Positions 53,783 to 62,048 of a stretch of 64,000 nucleotides of DNA are shown one piece after another. Source of the stretch: Actinokineospora globicatena (lineage in GTDB: Bacteria > Actinomycetota > Actinomycetes > Mycobacteriales > Pseudonocardiaceae); assembly GCF_024171945.1 (NCBI RefSeq), contig NZ_JAMTCR010000003.1, positions 734,211 through 798,210 on the forward strand. The letters run 5' to 3'. The first letter of the stretch is position 1, and each line of letters opens with the position of its first letter. A program made the position numbers and the translations under genes. The notes under the pieces are model-generated. The model did not search any database and was not told where the DNA came from. It worked only from the letters and a program-made list of their open reading frames with translations.

Positions 53783-54525
53783 GGCGCGAGGTTTCCGCGC
53801 AGCCGCCCGGCGTAGGAGTTCTCCGCGTACCACTCGCCGCGCCCGCTCGGCAGCAGGTCCAGGATGTGCCAGACCGGGTTGAGCTGGTCGAAGCCGCCCT
53901 CGGCGTCGTCCATGAAGTTCGCCCGCTGGGTGTAGAAGTGCCGCACCCGGTCGCCCTCGCGGCGGAACACACTCGCCATCGGCAGTTGGTCGCCGTCCTC
54001 AGTCTCGGCACCGACGTCGAGGTTGAAGGAGTTGCCGTGGCTGGAGAGGAACCGGATGCCGTCCCAGCCGCGCCGGTTGGCCCACCGCCGGATCTCCGGC
54101 ACCGGGGCCTTGGCGATCACCGCGAACGCCGCGTGCTGCAGGATGTGCCGGGACACGCCGTGGAACCCGTCGACCCACAGCGAGCACATCGGGCAGACCT
54201 GCTCCTCGCCCGGGTGGAACATCATGTGGTAGACGAACAGGGTGTCGTGCTCGCCGAACAGGTCGACCAGCCGCGTCCTCGACAGCGGCTCGGTCAGGCC
54301 CAGGTCCAGCGGTCCCTCGTCGAACTCGTAGTCGTCGAGCAGCGGCCCCTGCGGCATGTCGCGGCGCAGCGCGGCCAGCCGGTGGACCTCCTTGTGCAGC
54401 GCGTGCTCGGCGCGGTCCAGCTCGACCCGCGCGGCCGTGTACTCCGCGCTGGCCCCCTTGGGCCACATCGCGACCGAGTGCTCGGTCTCGGCGCCAGTGC
54501 TCACCGTGGTTCTCCCTGTGCTCAT
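53779..54525 (-). CDS. DUF899-family thioredoxin-fold protein
   Basis: 248 aa. 'LFVYHMMFHPGEEQVCPMCSLW' (motif HPGEEQVCPMC, redox-type CxxC) and 'WDGIRFLSSHGNSFNLDV' match DUF899 proteins, which have a thioredoxin-like fold. Located tail to tail with the enediyne thioesterase, with a single shared stop triplet region. ATG 54525 has GAGGGGAA 6 nt upstream. A redox or thiol-protection role in the cluster is an inference. Confidence 0.85.
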   Translation of the reverse strand: MSTGRTTVSTGAETEHSVAMWPKGASAEYTAARVELDRAEHALHKEVHRLAALRRDMPQGPLLDDYEFDEGPLDLGLTEPLSRTRLVDLFGEHDTLFVYHMMFHPGEEQVCPMCSLWVDGFHGVSRHILQHAAFAVIAKAPVPEIRRWANRRGWDGIRFLSSHGNSFNLDVGAETEDGDQLPMASVFRREGDRVRHFYTQRANFMDDAEGGFDQLNPVWHILDLLPSGRGEWYAENSYAGRLRGNLAP

Positions 54526-54571
54526 CGCCGGTTCCCCTCGTGATCGCCAGCGAGTGTATCGGCACCCGGGG

Positions 54572-55261
54572 TCACCGCGCGGGGTGGAACTGGCGGCGGA
54601 ACTCGTCGAGAAAGGGTTGCGGGTAAAGGAAGACTTTCTGCTCGGGGTAGCGCGGCCCGCCGGTGGCCAGGTGGTCGCCGTAGAAGTACCAGCAGATCTG
54701 ACCGACCTGCTCGGTGAACACGGCGGGCCACGCGGCATCGGGGTAGAGCCGCAGGTGGGCGCCGGTCGCGGTGAACTCGCCACGCGGTCCGAACCCGGCG
54801 CGCGCGGCGACGTGGCCGAACAGGTCGTGCACCACGCGGAGGATGTCGTTGTGGCACAGGGGCTCGCCGTCGACCTCCACGCCGCTGGGTTCGAGGAGGG
54901 GGTGATTGGCCACGGTCCCGGTGCCATGACCGCATCGGGTGAGGTAGAGCCAGAGCACCCCGGTGCGGGTCACCTGGTCGATCAACGCCCGTGAGTCGGG
55001 GTAGGGCTGGCCATCCCCGCGCCAGGGTCGGACGACGATTCCCGCGGCTTGGATGGCGGCGTACTGGGCCAGGTCTTCCTGGCACAGCACCAGGTACGCG
55101 TCGCCGACGTCGGCACGGGTGGGAGCCTGGTCGTGGTGGCGGGCGACGCGGCGGCAGAAGTCGGTGTCCAGGCGGACCAGGGGCCGCCGGTAGTCGGGGT
55201 CCCGGCCGGGGAAGCGCCGGGCCAGGTAGTCCGAGGCCACCGCGCGCAGGTCAACCGGCAC
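54572..55261 (-). CDS. Predicted metal-dependent protein with aromatic-amino-acid-hydroxylase-like HxxxxH motif
   Basis: 229 aa. 'ILRVVHDLFGHVAARAGFG' contains HxxxxH with the same HxxxGH spacing as the iron site of pterin-dependent Phe/Tyr/Trp hydroxylases, and 'FTEQVGQICWYFYGD' supplies a Glu 34 residues later (about 40 in those enzymes). The N-terminal half has no recognised motif. GTG 55261 is the first usable start. Lies 46 nt upstream of the DUF899 gene in the same direction, so the two form a unit. Related short proteins exist in other genomes with uninformative annotation. An Fe-dependent oxygenase is plausible but unproven. Confidence 0.7.
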   Translation of the reverse strand: MPVDLRAVASDYLARRFPGRDPDYRRPLVRLDTDFCRRVARHHDQAPTRADVGDAYLVLCQEDLAQYAAIQAAGIVVRPWRGDGQPYPDSRALIDQVTRTGVLWLYLTRCGHGTGTVANHPLLEPSGVEVDGEPLCHNDILRVVHDLFGHVAARAGFGPRGEFTATGAHLRLYPDAAWPAVFTEQVGQICWYFYGDHLATGGPRYPEQKVFLYPQPFLDEFRRQFHPAR

Positions 55262-55401
55262 CGGATCAGGCTATCAGTTCCAGTAGCGATCACGCGCCGC
55301 TCGCCGCGATCAACGGCGCAACTGCCACAGGTCGAGCGGCGACCACCCGAGCCGGGGACGTTGCCGGGTGGGGACGTGGGGGTGGGTGGCGGGAGAGAGT
55401 G

Positions 55402-56052
55402 TCACAGCCCCAGCAGGCGGGTGCAGCGGCGGATCGCGTCGGCGGGGCCCTCGAGCTTGATCTGGCCCGCGGCGAGGGCGTCGAACGGGCTGACCATGCC
55501 CGCGCCGATCTGGATGAAGGTGTCCGGGTCGCTGGAGACCACGACCCGCGCGGCGTCGGCGGGGCCGGGGATGAACGCGACCTCGCCCGCGGTGACCGTG
55601 ACGCCGAAGGTCTCCTCGCCGACGCGGAACTCGTAGGTCTCGTCGACCTCGGGGACGCGGCCGGTGTCCACCATGGCCTGAACGGCGATGATGCCCCACT
55701 CGGCGCGGATCTCGCCGCCGTCGCGGTCGTCGGCGGAGAGGAACTGCATGCCCCAGCGGGCCAACCCGAGCACCGGACCGCGCAGCTGCTGGCCGCGCTC
55801 GGTGAGCCGGTACTGCTTGGCGCGGCCGTCCCCGGCCACCGCGAGCTGCTCGACCAGACCGTGCTCGGCGAGGGTGCGCAGCCGCTCGGCGAGCAGGTTG
55901 GGGCCGATACCGGGCAGGTTCTCCAGCAGTTCGGTGAAGCGCAGCGCGTTCACCAGCAGCTCGCGGACCAGCAACAGGGTCCACCGCTCGCCGATGATGT
56001 TCAGCCCGGCGGCCAACCCGCAGAACTGCCCGTAGTCGCGCTTGCCCGCCAT
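55402..56052 (-). CDS. HxlR-family regulator with C-terminal SCP2-like domain
   Basis: 216 aa. HxlR winged helix at about residues 5-95 ('NIIGERWTLLLVRELL', 'LPGIGPNLLAERLRTLAEHGL'), then a SCP2-like domain (about 120-216, 'AGEVAFIPGPADAARVVV', 'SDPDTFIQIGAGMVSPFDAL') that may bind a hydrophobic ligand. ATG 56052 (MAGKRDYGQF) is chosen over 56112. Divergent from the P450 gene, which it may control. Confidence 0.88.
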   Translation of the reverse strand: MAGKRDYGQFCGLAAGLNIIGERWTLLLVRELLVNALRFTELLENLPGIGPNLLAERLRTLAEHGLVEQLAVAGDGRAKQYRLTERGQQLRGPVLGLARWGMQFLSADDRDGGEIRAEWGIIAVQAMVDTGRVPEVDETYEFRVGEETFGVTVTAGEVAFIPGPADAARVVVSSDPDTFIQIGAGMVSPFDALAAGQIKLEGPADAIRRCTRLLGL

Positions 56053-56207
56053 CACCGTGTCCCCGCCTGGCTCGCCCGAGCCGCCCGCCCACTCCGATCC
56101 AAATAGTAACACCGAGAACCACCCGATGGTATTAACAGCTGCCCCATTGGGAGGACGTGCGGCAGCGGAATGCCTGGTCCCGCCGCTGATCGGGGTTGAC
56201 CGTGGCG

Positions 56208-56220
56208 CTATACATTATAG
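56208..56220. promoter_or_regulatory. CTATA-N3-TATAG dyad upstream of the P450 gene
   Basis: Perfect 5-bp half-sites around CAT, AT-rich in a GC-rich setting, 32 nt before the P450 start and between the divergent regulator and P450. Candidate operator or -10 region for HxlR control; TTGACC lies at 56196. Confidence 0.45.
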
Positions 56221-56251
56221 AAGCTAACTCCCCATCCCCGGAGGTCTCTCG

Positions 56252-57604
56252 GTGACCGTGACGGATGTGCTGACCCCCGCCATCGCCCCCGGCGCGGTCC
56301 CGGTCCTCGGCCACGCGCTGGCGATGAAGCGCGCCCCGCGCGAGTTCCTGCTCGCCCTGCAGGACACCGACCCGGTGATCGGGATCCGGCTCGGCCGCCA
56401 GACGGTGTACGTCATCAACGACCCGGCGCTGATCCGCGCGGCGCTGCGCGACCCGGAGACCTTCGGCAAGGGCGGCCCGATCACCGAGCGGTTCCGGGCG
56501 ATGTTCGGCAACGGCCTGGGCATCTCCGACGGCGAGGTGCACCGCAGGCAGCGGGCGCTGATGCAGCCCGCGTTCAGCCACTCCCGGATCGTCGGCTACG
56601 CCGCGCGGATCACCGAGCAGGCCCGCACCCGGTTCGGCGGGTGGCAGGACGGCGTCGAGGTCGCGGTGCACCAGGAGATGGCCGACCTGGCGCTGACGAA
56701 CCTGACCAGGGCCATGTTCGCCACCGATGGCGGTGTCCACGTCGACGCCGACCGGTTCCGCGAGGCGACCGCGACGGTGCTCAACGGCCTGTACCGGCGG
56801 GTGATGGACCCGACGGGCCTGCTCGCGCGGCTGCCGACCCAGGCCAACCGCCGCTTCCGCGACGCCGAGGCGCACCTGCGCGGGGTGATCGACGGTGTGG
56901 TGGCGGCGTACCGGGCGGCGCCGGAGGACCGCGGCGACCTGCTGTCGATCCTGGTGCTGGCCCGCGACGGCGCGGCGACGATGTCGGACCAGCAGGTGCA
57001 CGACGAGGTGATGACGATCTTCATCGCGGGCGCGGAGAGCATCGCGAACACGCTGGCCTGGGCGTGCCACGAGGTGGCCACCCACCCGGAGGTGGAGGCC
57101 AGGCTGTGCGCGGAGGCCGACCGGGTGCTGGCCGGGCGGGCCGCGGAGTACATCGACCTGGCGAGCCTGACCTACACCAAGCAGGTCATCAGCGAGACGC
57201 TGCGGCTGCGCACGCAGGGTTGGGCGTTGAGCCGCACCACCACCCGGGAGACCACGATCGGCGGCTACCTGATCCCGGCCAACGCGGCGATCATGTACAG
57301 CCCGCACGCGCTCAACCACAACCCGGCGCTGCACCGCGACCCAGGGGTGTTCAACCCGGACCGGTGGGAGGTGGGCGTGGCCCGTGCGGTGCCGCGCGGT
57401 GCCTACATCCCGTTCGGCACGGGGAACCACACCTGCATCGGGGAACCGTTCGCGTTGACGGAGATGACGTTGACGCTGGCCTCGATCGCGGCCCGGTGGC
57501 GGTTGGAGCCGGTGCCCGGCCACACCCCGCGCCCGAAGGTGGCGCTGACGATGCCGGTGGACTCACTGCCCATGGTGCCCCGCCGTCGTTTCCCGGCCGG
57601 GTAG
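56252..57604 (+). CDS. Cytochrome P450
   Basis: 450 aa. I-helix 'MTIFIAGAESIANTLAW' (Ser instead of the usual Thr in AGxxT), ExxR in 'SETLRLRTQGWAL' and heme loop 'FIPFGTGNHTCIGEPFAL' with the thiolate Cys. No membrane anchor, so soluble. GTG 56252 has GGAGG 7 nt upstream. In an enediyne cluster it probably oxidises the core or a peripheral group; substrate cannot be predicted. Confidence 0.93.
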   Translation: MTVTDVLTPAIAPGAVPVLGHALAMKRAPREFLLALQDTDPVIGIRLGRQTVYVINDPALIRAALRDPETFGKGGPITERFRAMFGNGLGISDGEVHRRQRALMQPAFSHSRIVGYAARITEQARTRFGGWQDGVEVAVHQEMADLALTNLTRAMFATDGGVHVDADRFREATATVLNGLYRRVMDPTGLLARLPTQANRRFRDAEAHLRGVIDGVVAAYRAAPEDRGDLLSILVLARDGAATMSDQQVHDEVMTIFIAGAESIANTLAWACHEVATHPEVEARLCAEADRVLAGRAAEYIDLASLTYTKQVISETLRLRTQGWALSRTTTRETTIGGYLIPANAAIMYSPHALNHNPALHRDPGVFNPDRWEVGVARAVPRGAYIPFGTGNHTCIGEPFALTEMTLTLASIAARWRLEPVPGHTPRPKVALTMPVDSLPMVPRRRFPAG

Positions 57605-57627
57605 GGAGTTTTCTGTTGCCGCCCAGT

Positions 57628-57661
57628 CGATCCGCCGGACGCGGTGACGTCCGGCGGATCG
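57628..57661. terminator. Terminator between convergent P450 and methyltransferase genes
   Basis: Perfect 13-bp inverted repeat (57628-57640 with 57649-57661) with an 8-nt loop, in the 64-nt gap between convergent genes. Confidence 0.82.
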
Positions 57662-57668
57662 GCGCGGG

Positions 57669-58487
57669 TCAGGCGGGCTTCTCGCAGGCGATGGCGTGGT
57701 AGCCGATCTTGGCGCGGCACAGGGAGAACATGGTGGTGATGCCCTCGGTGAACATCGCCACCCGCTCGGCGCCGTACTCCTCGGCCAGGGCGGGGGTCTG
57801 TTCGGCCAGCGCGGTGAAGAACTCGTCGTAGGTGCGGTGGACGCGCTCACTCCAGTCGTGGGCGCCGGTGACGCGGAAGCCCGCGGCCTCGGCCAGCGCG
57901 ATCGACTCGTCGAGGGTGGCGGGTGGGTGGTGGATGGTGTTGGCGGTGAGGATGTCGCGCTCGGCGGCGGTCAGTTCGGCGGTGCGGGGGTACTCGGTGA
58001 ACACGAACCGGCCGCCGGGGCGCAGGACGCGGTGGACCTCGCGCAGCCACCGGGCCTTGTCCTGGGCGCTGGGCAGGGAGTCGAAGGCGAGGGCGGCGTC
58101 GAACACGGCGTCGGGGAAGGGTTGCGCGCCCGCGTCGGCGTAGCGGGTGGCGACCCGGCCGCGCAGCCCGGCGGCGATGACGCGGCGGGCGGACTCGGCG
58201 ACCTGCCAGTGGCTGACGGTGATGCCGGTGATGGTGATGGCGTAGCGCTGGGCGAGCCGGACGGCGGGTTCGCCGACGCCGCAGCCGATGTCGAGGACCC
58301 GCTCGCCCTTGCGCGGGGCCAGCAGCGCGCCGACCTCGGTGGTGAGGCGCTGCATGGCGGCGAGGAAGGGGGTGTCGTCCTCATCGGACTCCCAGTAGCC
58401 GACGTGCAGGTTGCCGCCGACCAGCTCGACGAGTTCGCCGATGTCGTCGTAGTACTCGCCGACCTGGTCGATGACCTGTTCCGACAC
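57669..58487 (-). CDS. Class I SAM-dependent methyltransferase (RebM-like)
   Basis: 272 aa. 'ERVLDIGCGVGEPAVRLAQ' is the SAM site, followed by 'ITGITVSHWQVAESAR' and 'VLRPGGRFVFTEY'. The N-terminus 'YYDDIGELVELVGGNLHVGYW' resembles natural-product sugar/hydroxyl O-methyltransferases such as RebM. GTG 58487 (VSEQVIDQ) is chosen over GTG 58514. Probable tailoring enzyme. Its promoter region is shared with the divergent beta-propeller-like gene. Confidence 0.9.
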   Translation of the reverse strand: MSEQVIDQVGEYYDDIGELVELVGGNLHVGYWESDEDDTPFLAAMQRLTTEVGALLAPRKGERVLDIGCGVGEPAVRLAQRYAITITGITVSHWQVAESARRVIAAGLRGRVATRYADAGAQPFPDAVFDAALAFDSLPSAQDKARWLREVHRVLRPGGRFVFTEYPRTAELTAAERDILTANTIHHPPATLDESIALAEAAGFRVTGAHDWSERVHRTYDEFFTALAEQTPALAEEYGAERVAMFTEGITTMFSLCRAKIGYHAIACEKPA

Positions 58488-58612
58488 CGCGACCACCCCT
58501 CTTTCACTTGTCACTGCTGGCTTGTATAGCAGCTCCGGTTGATCTGACCAAGGTTGTGCGTACCGTGCTATGTTCCTGAAGTAATCGTGCCCGGTGACGC
58601 GGGAGGTCGGCA

Positions 58613-59248
58613 GTGACGAGCGCGGCCATCCGCCGTACCCTCCCGATCCCCGGGGACTACCCGTGCGGGCTCACCTGGGACGGCACGCACCTGTGGCACT
58701 CGGACCAACCGGCGGGCGAGGTGTACGCGCTGGACCCGGTGGACGGGTCCGTGGTGCGGACGCTGCGGTGCCCGTCGGTGCGCGCGGACCTCGCGTTCGA
58801 CGGGAACCTGTTGGGCCAGGTAGGTTTCCGGCCCAAGCGGCTGGTGCTGATCGACCGCGAGACCGGTGCCCAGGTGGAGCGGCGGGAGGTCCCCCCGGCC
58901 AGCGGCCGGTTGACCGGCGTCGAGCACGGTCCGGACGGGATCTGGATGGTGCTGCGCAATCCCACCGTGCTGCAGTTGCGCGACTACGCCACCATGGCCG
59001 TGCTCGTGGAGCACCCCGTGGGCGGCGGGGAACCGTCGGGGTTGACCTACGCCGACGGTGTCGTCGTGCACGGCGACTACGTCGAGCGCCGCCTGCGCGC
59101 GACCGACCCGGTGACCGGCGCCGAGCTGGGTTCCCTTGTGGTGGACGGGAACCCGACCGGGATGACCTGGGACGGGTCCCTGGTGTGGTACTGCGATTTC
59201 CCCGGCAAGCGGATCTGCGCGCTGGACCTCAACGACATCGTCGGGTGA
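58613..59248 (+). CDS. Beta-propeller-like protein of unknown function
   Basis: 211 aa with repeated blades 'CGLTWDGTHLWHSDQP', 'HGPDGIWMVLRN', 'SGLTYADGVVVHGDY' and 'TGMTWDGSLVWYCDFPG', reminiscent of glutaminyl-cyclotransferase/PQQ-like propeller repeats, but too short for a complete seven-blade propeller. No signal peptide. GTG 58613 has GGGAGG upstream; the stop overlaps the PLP gene start by 4 nt (GTGA). Possible binding or lyase-like partner in the cluster. Confidence 0.75.
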   Translation: MTSAAIRRTLPIPGDYPCGLTWDGTHLWHSDQPAGEVYALDPVDGSVVRTLRCPSVRADLAFDGNLLGQVGFRPKRLVLIDRETGAQVERREVPPASGRLTGVEHGPDGIWMVLRNPTVLQLRDYATMAVLVEHPVGGGEPSGLTYADGVVVHGDYVERRLRATDPVTGAELGSLVVDGNPTGMTWDGSLVWYCDFPGKRICALDLNDIVG

Positions 59249-60555
59249 CCGAGCAGGAAGGGGACACGGCCGAAGTGGATGTGATGGAGGCGGGTCTGCG
59301 GACCCGGTCGTGGTCGGAGATCAGGTCGTTGTTCGCGCTCGACCCGGACGCGACGCACCTCAACACCGGGACGGTGGGGGCGGTGCCGCACGAGGTGCTC
59401 GACGTGGTCGACCGGGTGACCAGGGAGTGGACCGGTGGGCTGCTCGACGTGTACCCGCCGGGGCTCTACCCGGAGCACCGGGCGACGATCGCGAAGGCCT
59501 ACGGGGTCGACCAGGACGAGCTGGTGATCACGCACAACGCCACCGAGGGCATGGCCAGGGTGATCCACGGCCTCGACCTGCGCGCGGGCGACGAGGTGAT
59601 CACCACCAGCCACGAGTGCTACTCGGTGCTGTCGAACCTGAACCTGCTGCGGCACCGGCACGGCGTGGTGGTCTCCACGATCACCCTGCCCACCGGGTTC
59701 GACGTGCGCGCCGAGGACATCGTGGCCCGCTTCGCCGAGGCGATCACCCCGCGCACGAAGGTGTTGGCGTTCGCCGGGATCACCCTGTTCACCGGCACGA
59801 TGCTGCCGATCCGGGCGCTGTGCGAGCTGGCGCACCGGCACGGGCTGACCACGGTCATCGACGGCGCGCTGATGGCCGGGATGCTCGACTGCGACTTCCG
59901 GGCGCTCGGCGCGGACTTCATCTCGTGCTCGGGGTCGAAGTTCCAGTGCGGGCCGCTGGGCACCGGGTTGCTGTACGTGCGCAACAAGGTCCACCCGGAG
60001 CACAACCCGGTGCCGCTGCCGACGTTCTGGCCGATCATCTCGACCTGGTACCCGATGCAGGGCATGCCGCCGCCGCGCACGACGACGTCGGTGGAGAGCT
60101 GCAACATCGGTGACTTCCTGCAGAGCGCGGGCAGCGCGAGCATCGCCAGGGGCGCGGCGCTGGCGCGGGCGTGCGAGCTGTGGGACGAGATCGGGCGCGA
60201 CCGCATCGAGCGGCGGGTGTTCGAGTTGGCCGAGCACGCGCGGGCGGCGATCGCCGAGCGGTTCGGCACCGGGGCGATGTACTCCCCCGGCACCGACCAG
60301 CGGTTGCGGTCGCCGTTGATCGCGTTCCACCCGTTCCGGGACGCGGCGGACGCGTGGAACGTGAAGAAGGTCGCGGAGTTCGTGTCGCGGTTGGAGTCCG
60401 AGCACCGGATCTGGACCCGCTGGACGGAGTTCGACGTCGAGGGGTCGCCGCACCAGCACTACGCGGCGCGGTTGTGCACGCACCTGTTCAACGACCACGC
60501 CGAGATCGACCGGGCGGTGGCGGTCATGGGTCAGCTCGCCGAGCGGATGTCGTGA
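59245..60555 (+). CDS. Class V PLP-dependent enzyme (isopenicillin-N-epimerase/cysteine-desulfurase-like)
   Basis: 436 aa. 'HLNTGTVGAVPHEVLDVV', 'HNATEGMARVIHGLDL', Asp in 'TTVIDGALMAGML' (Ala where most have His), and PLP-Lys in 'FISCSGSKFQCGPLGTG'. Related to isopenicillin N epimerases, EgtE-type C-S lyases and NifS-like enzymes; no persulfide Cys loop like that of SufS is evident. GTG 59245 overlaps the upstream stop; ATG 59284 is an alternative. Could be an aminotransferase, epimerase or C-S lyase. Confidence 0.85.
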   Translation: MTEQEGDTAEVDVMEAGLRTRSWSEIRSLFALDPDATHLNTGTVGAVPHEVLDVVDRVTREWTGGLLDVYPPGLYPEHRATIAKAYGVDQDELVITHNATEGMARVIHGLDLRAGDEVITTSHECYSVLSNLNLLRHRHGVVVSTITLPTGFDVRAEDIVARFAEAITPRTKVLAFAGITLFTGTMLPIRALCELAHRHGLTTVIDGALMAGMLDCDFRALGADFISCSGSKFQCGPLGTGLLYVRNKVHPEHNPVPLPTFWPIISTWYPMQGMPPPRTTTSVESCNIGDFLQSAGSASIARGAALARACELWDEIGRDRIERRVFELAEHARAAIAERFGTGAMYSPGTDQRLRSPLIAFHPFRDAADAWNVKKVAEFVSRLESEHRIWTRWTEFDVEGSPHQHYAARLCTHLFNDHAEIDRAVAVMGQLAERMS

Positions 60556-60563
60556 GGAGTCCT

Positions 60564-62048
60564 GTGCAGGAGTTTCGCGTGCGGGCGGGTGTCGACCTGC
60601 CCGAGCCGGTCGCCGCCCACCGCCATCCCCTGGCCGCGCTGACCAGGCTGCACGCCCGGCAGCTGTTCACCTACCGCGGTGACGCCGTCGCGGGCAGTTG
60701 GCAGTCGGCGGCGCCGGTGCCGGACCTGGCGACGGCGATCCCCTCGATCTACAACGCGGGCCTGGGCGCGCGCGGCACCTCGTACGTGGTGCACGTGCGG
60801 CCGGACGCGTACTGGGACACCAGCCCGCCCCGGCGGGTGACGGCGGCGGACGTGGTGCGGGGCCTCAAGCGGCTGTGCACGCCGTTCCACCGGTCGACGG
60901 CGCTGCCGTACTTCCTCAGCACGATCCGGGGCATGGCCGAGTACCGCGACGGGCACCCGGCGTCGCTGCGGACCGCGGCGGAGTTGGCCGAGCACGCGGG
61001 CACCCACGACATCGCCGGGGTGTTCGCGCTGGACGAGCAGACGCTGGTGGTGGAGGTGAGCAGCCCGGCGGTGGACGTCATCGACGTGCTGGCGCTGCCG
61101 TGCGCCTCGCCCGCGCCGGTGGAGTACGACGCGTTCCTCCCCGACAGCCCCGACGCGCGGCGCGCGCTGCGGTCGACGGGGCCCTACCGGCCGGTGGCGG
61201 GTTCGGAGGGGCTGCTGCGGTTCGAGGCCAACCCGGCGTGGCGGCCGGAGTCCGATCTCGTGCGCGGTAGGCCTGCCTCGGTGTTCACCGTCGGCCCTGA
61301 CGAGCACGCCCCGCACCTAGACCTGACTGTCGAGGGTGAGCCCACGTCGAGTCTGCTCGGATTGGACTACCTGGTGCTCGACCCGAGTGGGCCGCTGGGT
61401 GAGCACACGGCACGGCTCGCGATCGCGGGGGCACTGACGCGCACGGCGCACTCGATCATCCCGCCGGGCAACGTCGGCCATCAGCCGATCGCGCCGACCG
61501 AGACGCACGGGGCGCTCCCGGCGGCGTTGACGCTGACCCTCGCGCACGCCGACACCCCGCACGCGCGCACCACGGCGTTGGCGGTGGCGGCGGACCTGAT
61601 CACCGTCGGCCTGACGATCCAGTTGCGGCCGCTGGCGCCCGCGCAGGTCCACACCGCGGTGACCGGGGCGGTGCGGGACTGGGACATCCTGCTCGACAGC
61701 TGGTTCCCCGACTGGGGCCGCGACAACGCCAGGGCGTTCCTGCTGCCGCTGTGCCACTCCCGGCACTCGGCGACCGGCGCGGGCGACTCGTGGGTGGACG
61801 AGCTGATCGACGTCGCGTTGGCGTCGTTGGACGACCCGACCGGCTCGATCTCGGCGCTGCGGTCGGCGGAGCTGCACGCCCTCGCCGAGGCGATCGTGGT
61901 CCCGTTGTCGTTCCGCGCGCCCCCCGGTCCGGCCGCCGACCTGCCGGTGCTCGACGCACTCGGCGGGCTGGTCGACCTCACCGCGACCGCCGCCGAGGTC
62001 CCGGACCGCCTCCCGTCCCCCCGGCACGTCAGCGAGGTCAGCCGATGA
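60564..62048 (+). CDS. Signal-less SBP_bac_5-family protein, copy 1
   Basis: 494 aa. Peptide/nickel-binding (DppA/OppA) fold: 'RLHARQLFTYRGDAV', 'PDAYWDTSPPRRVTAADVVRGLKRL' (seen in parts), 'SPAPVEYDAFLPDSPD' and 'WDILLDSWFPDWGRDNARAF'. The N-terminus (MQEFRVRAGVDLPEPVA) has no signal peptide or lipobox. GTG 60564 has GAGGAG 4 nt upstream. Its stop overlaps the paralogous gene (ATGA). No permease or ATPase is in the window. Likely cytosolic; binding a product or intermediate is conceivable. Confidence 0.85.
   Translation: MQEFRVRAGVDLPEPVAAHRHPLAALTRLHARQLFTYRGDAVAGSWQSAAPVPDLATAIPSIYNAGLGARGTSYVVHVRPDAYWDTSPPRRVTAADVVRGLKRLCTPFHRSTALPYFLSTIRGMAEYRDGHPASLRTAAELAEHAGTHDIAGVFALDEQTLVVEVSSPAVDVIDVLALPCASPAPVEYDAFLPDSPDARRALRSTGPYRPVAGSEGLLRFEANPAWRPESDLVRGRPASVFTVGPDEHAPHLDLTVEGEPTSSLLGLDYLVLDPSGPLGEHTARLAIAGALTRTAHSIIPPGNVGHQPIAPTETHGALPAALTLTLAHADTPHARTTALAVAADLITVGLTIQLRPLAPAQVHTAVTGAVRDWDILLDSWFPDWGRDNARAFLLPLCHSRHSATGAGDSWVDELIDVALASLDDPTGSISALRSAELHALAEAIVVPLSFRAPPGPAADLPVLDALGGLVDLTATAAEVPDRLPSPRHVSEVSR

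Noticed and set aside
60171-60563. N-terminal extension of SBP copy 1 inside the PLP-enzyme gene
   Set aside because: Out-of-frame Arg/Gly-rich translation of the PLP gene; GTG 60564 has a good ribosome-binding site.
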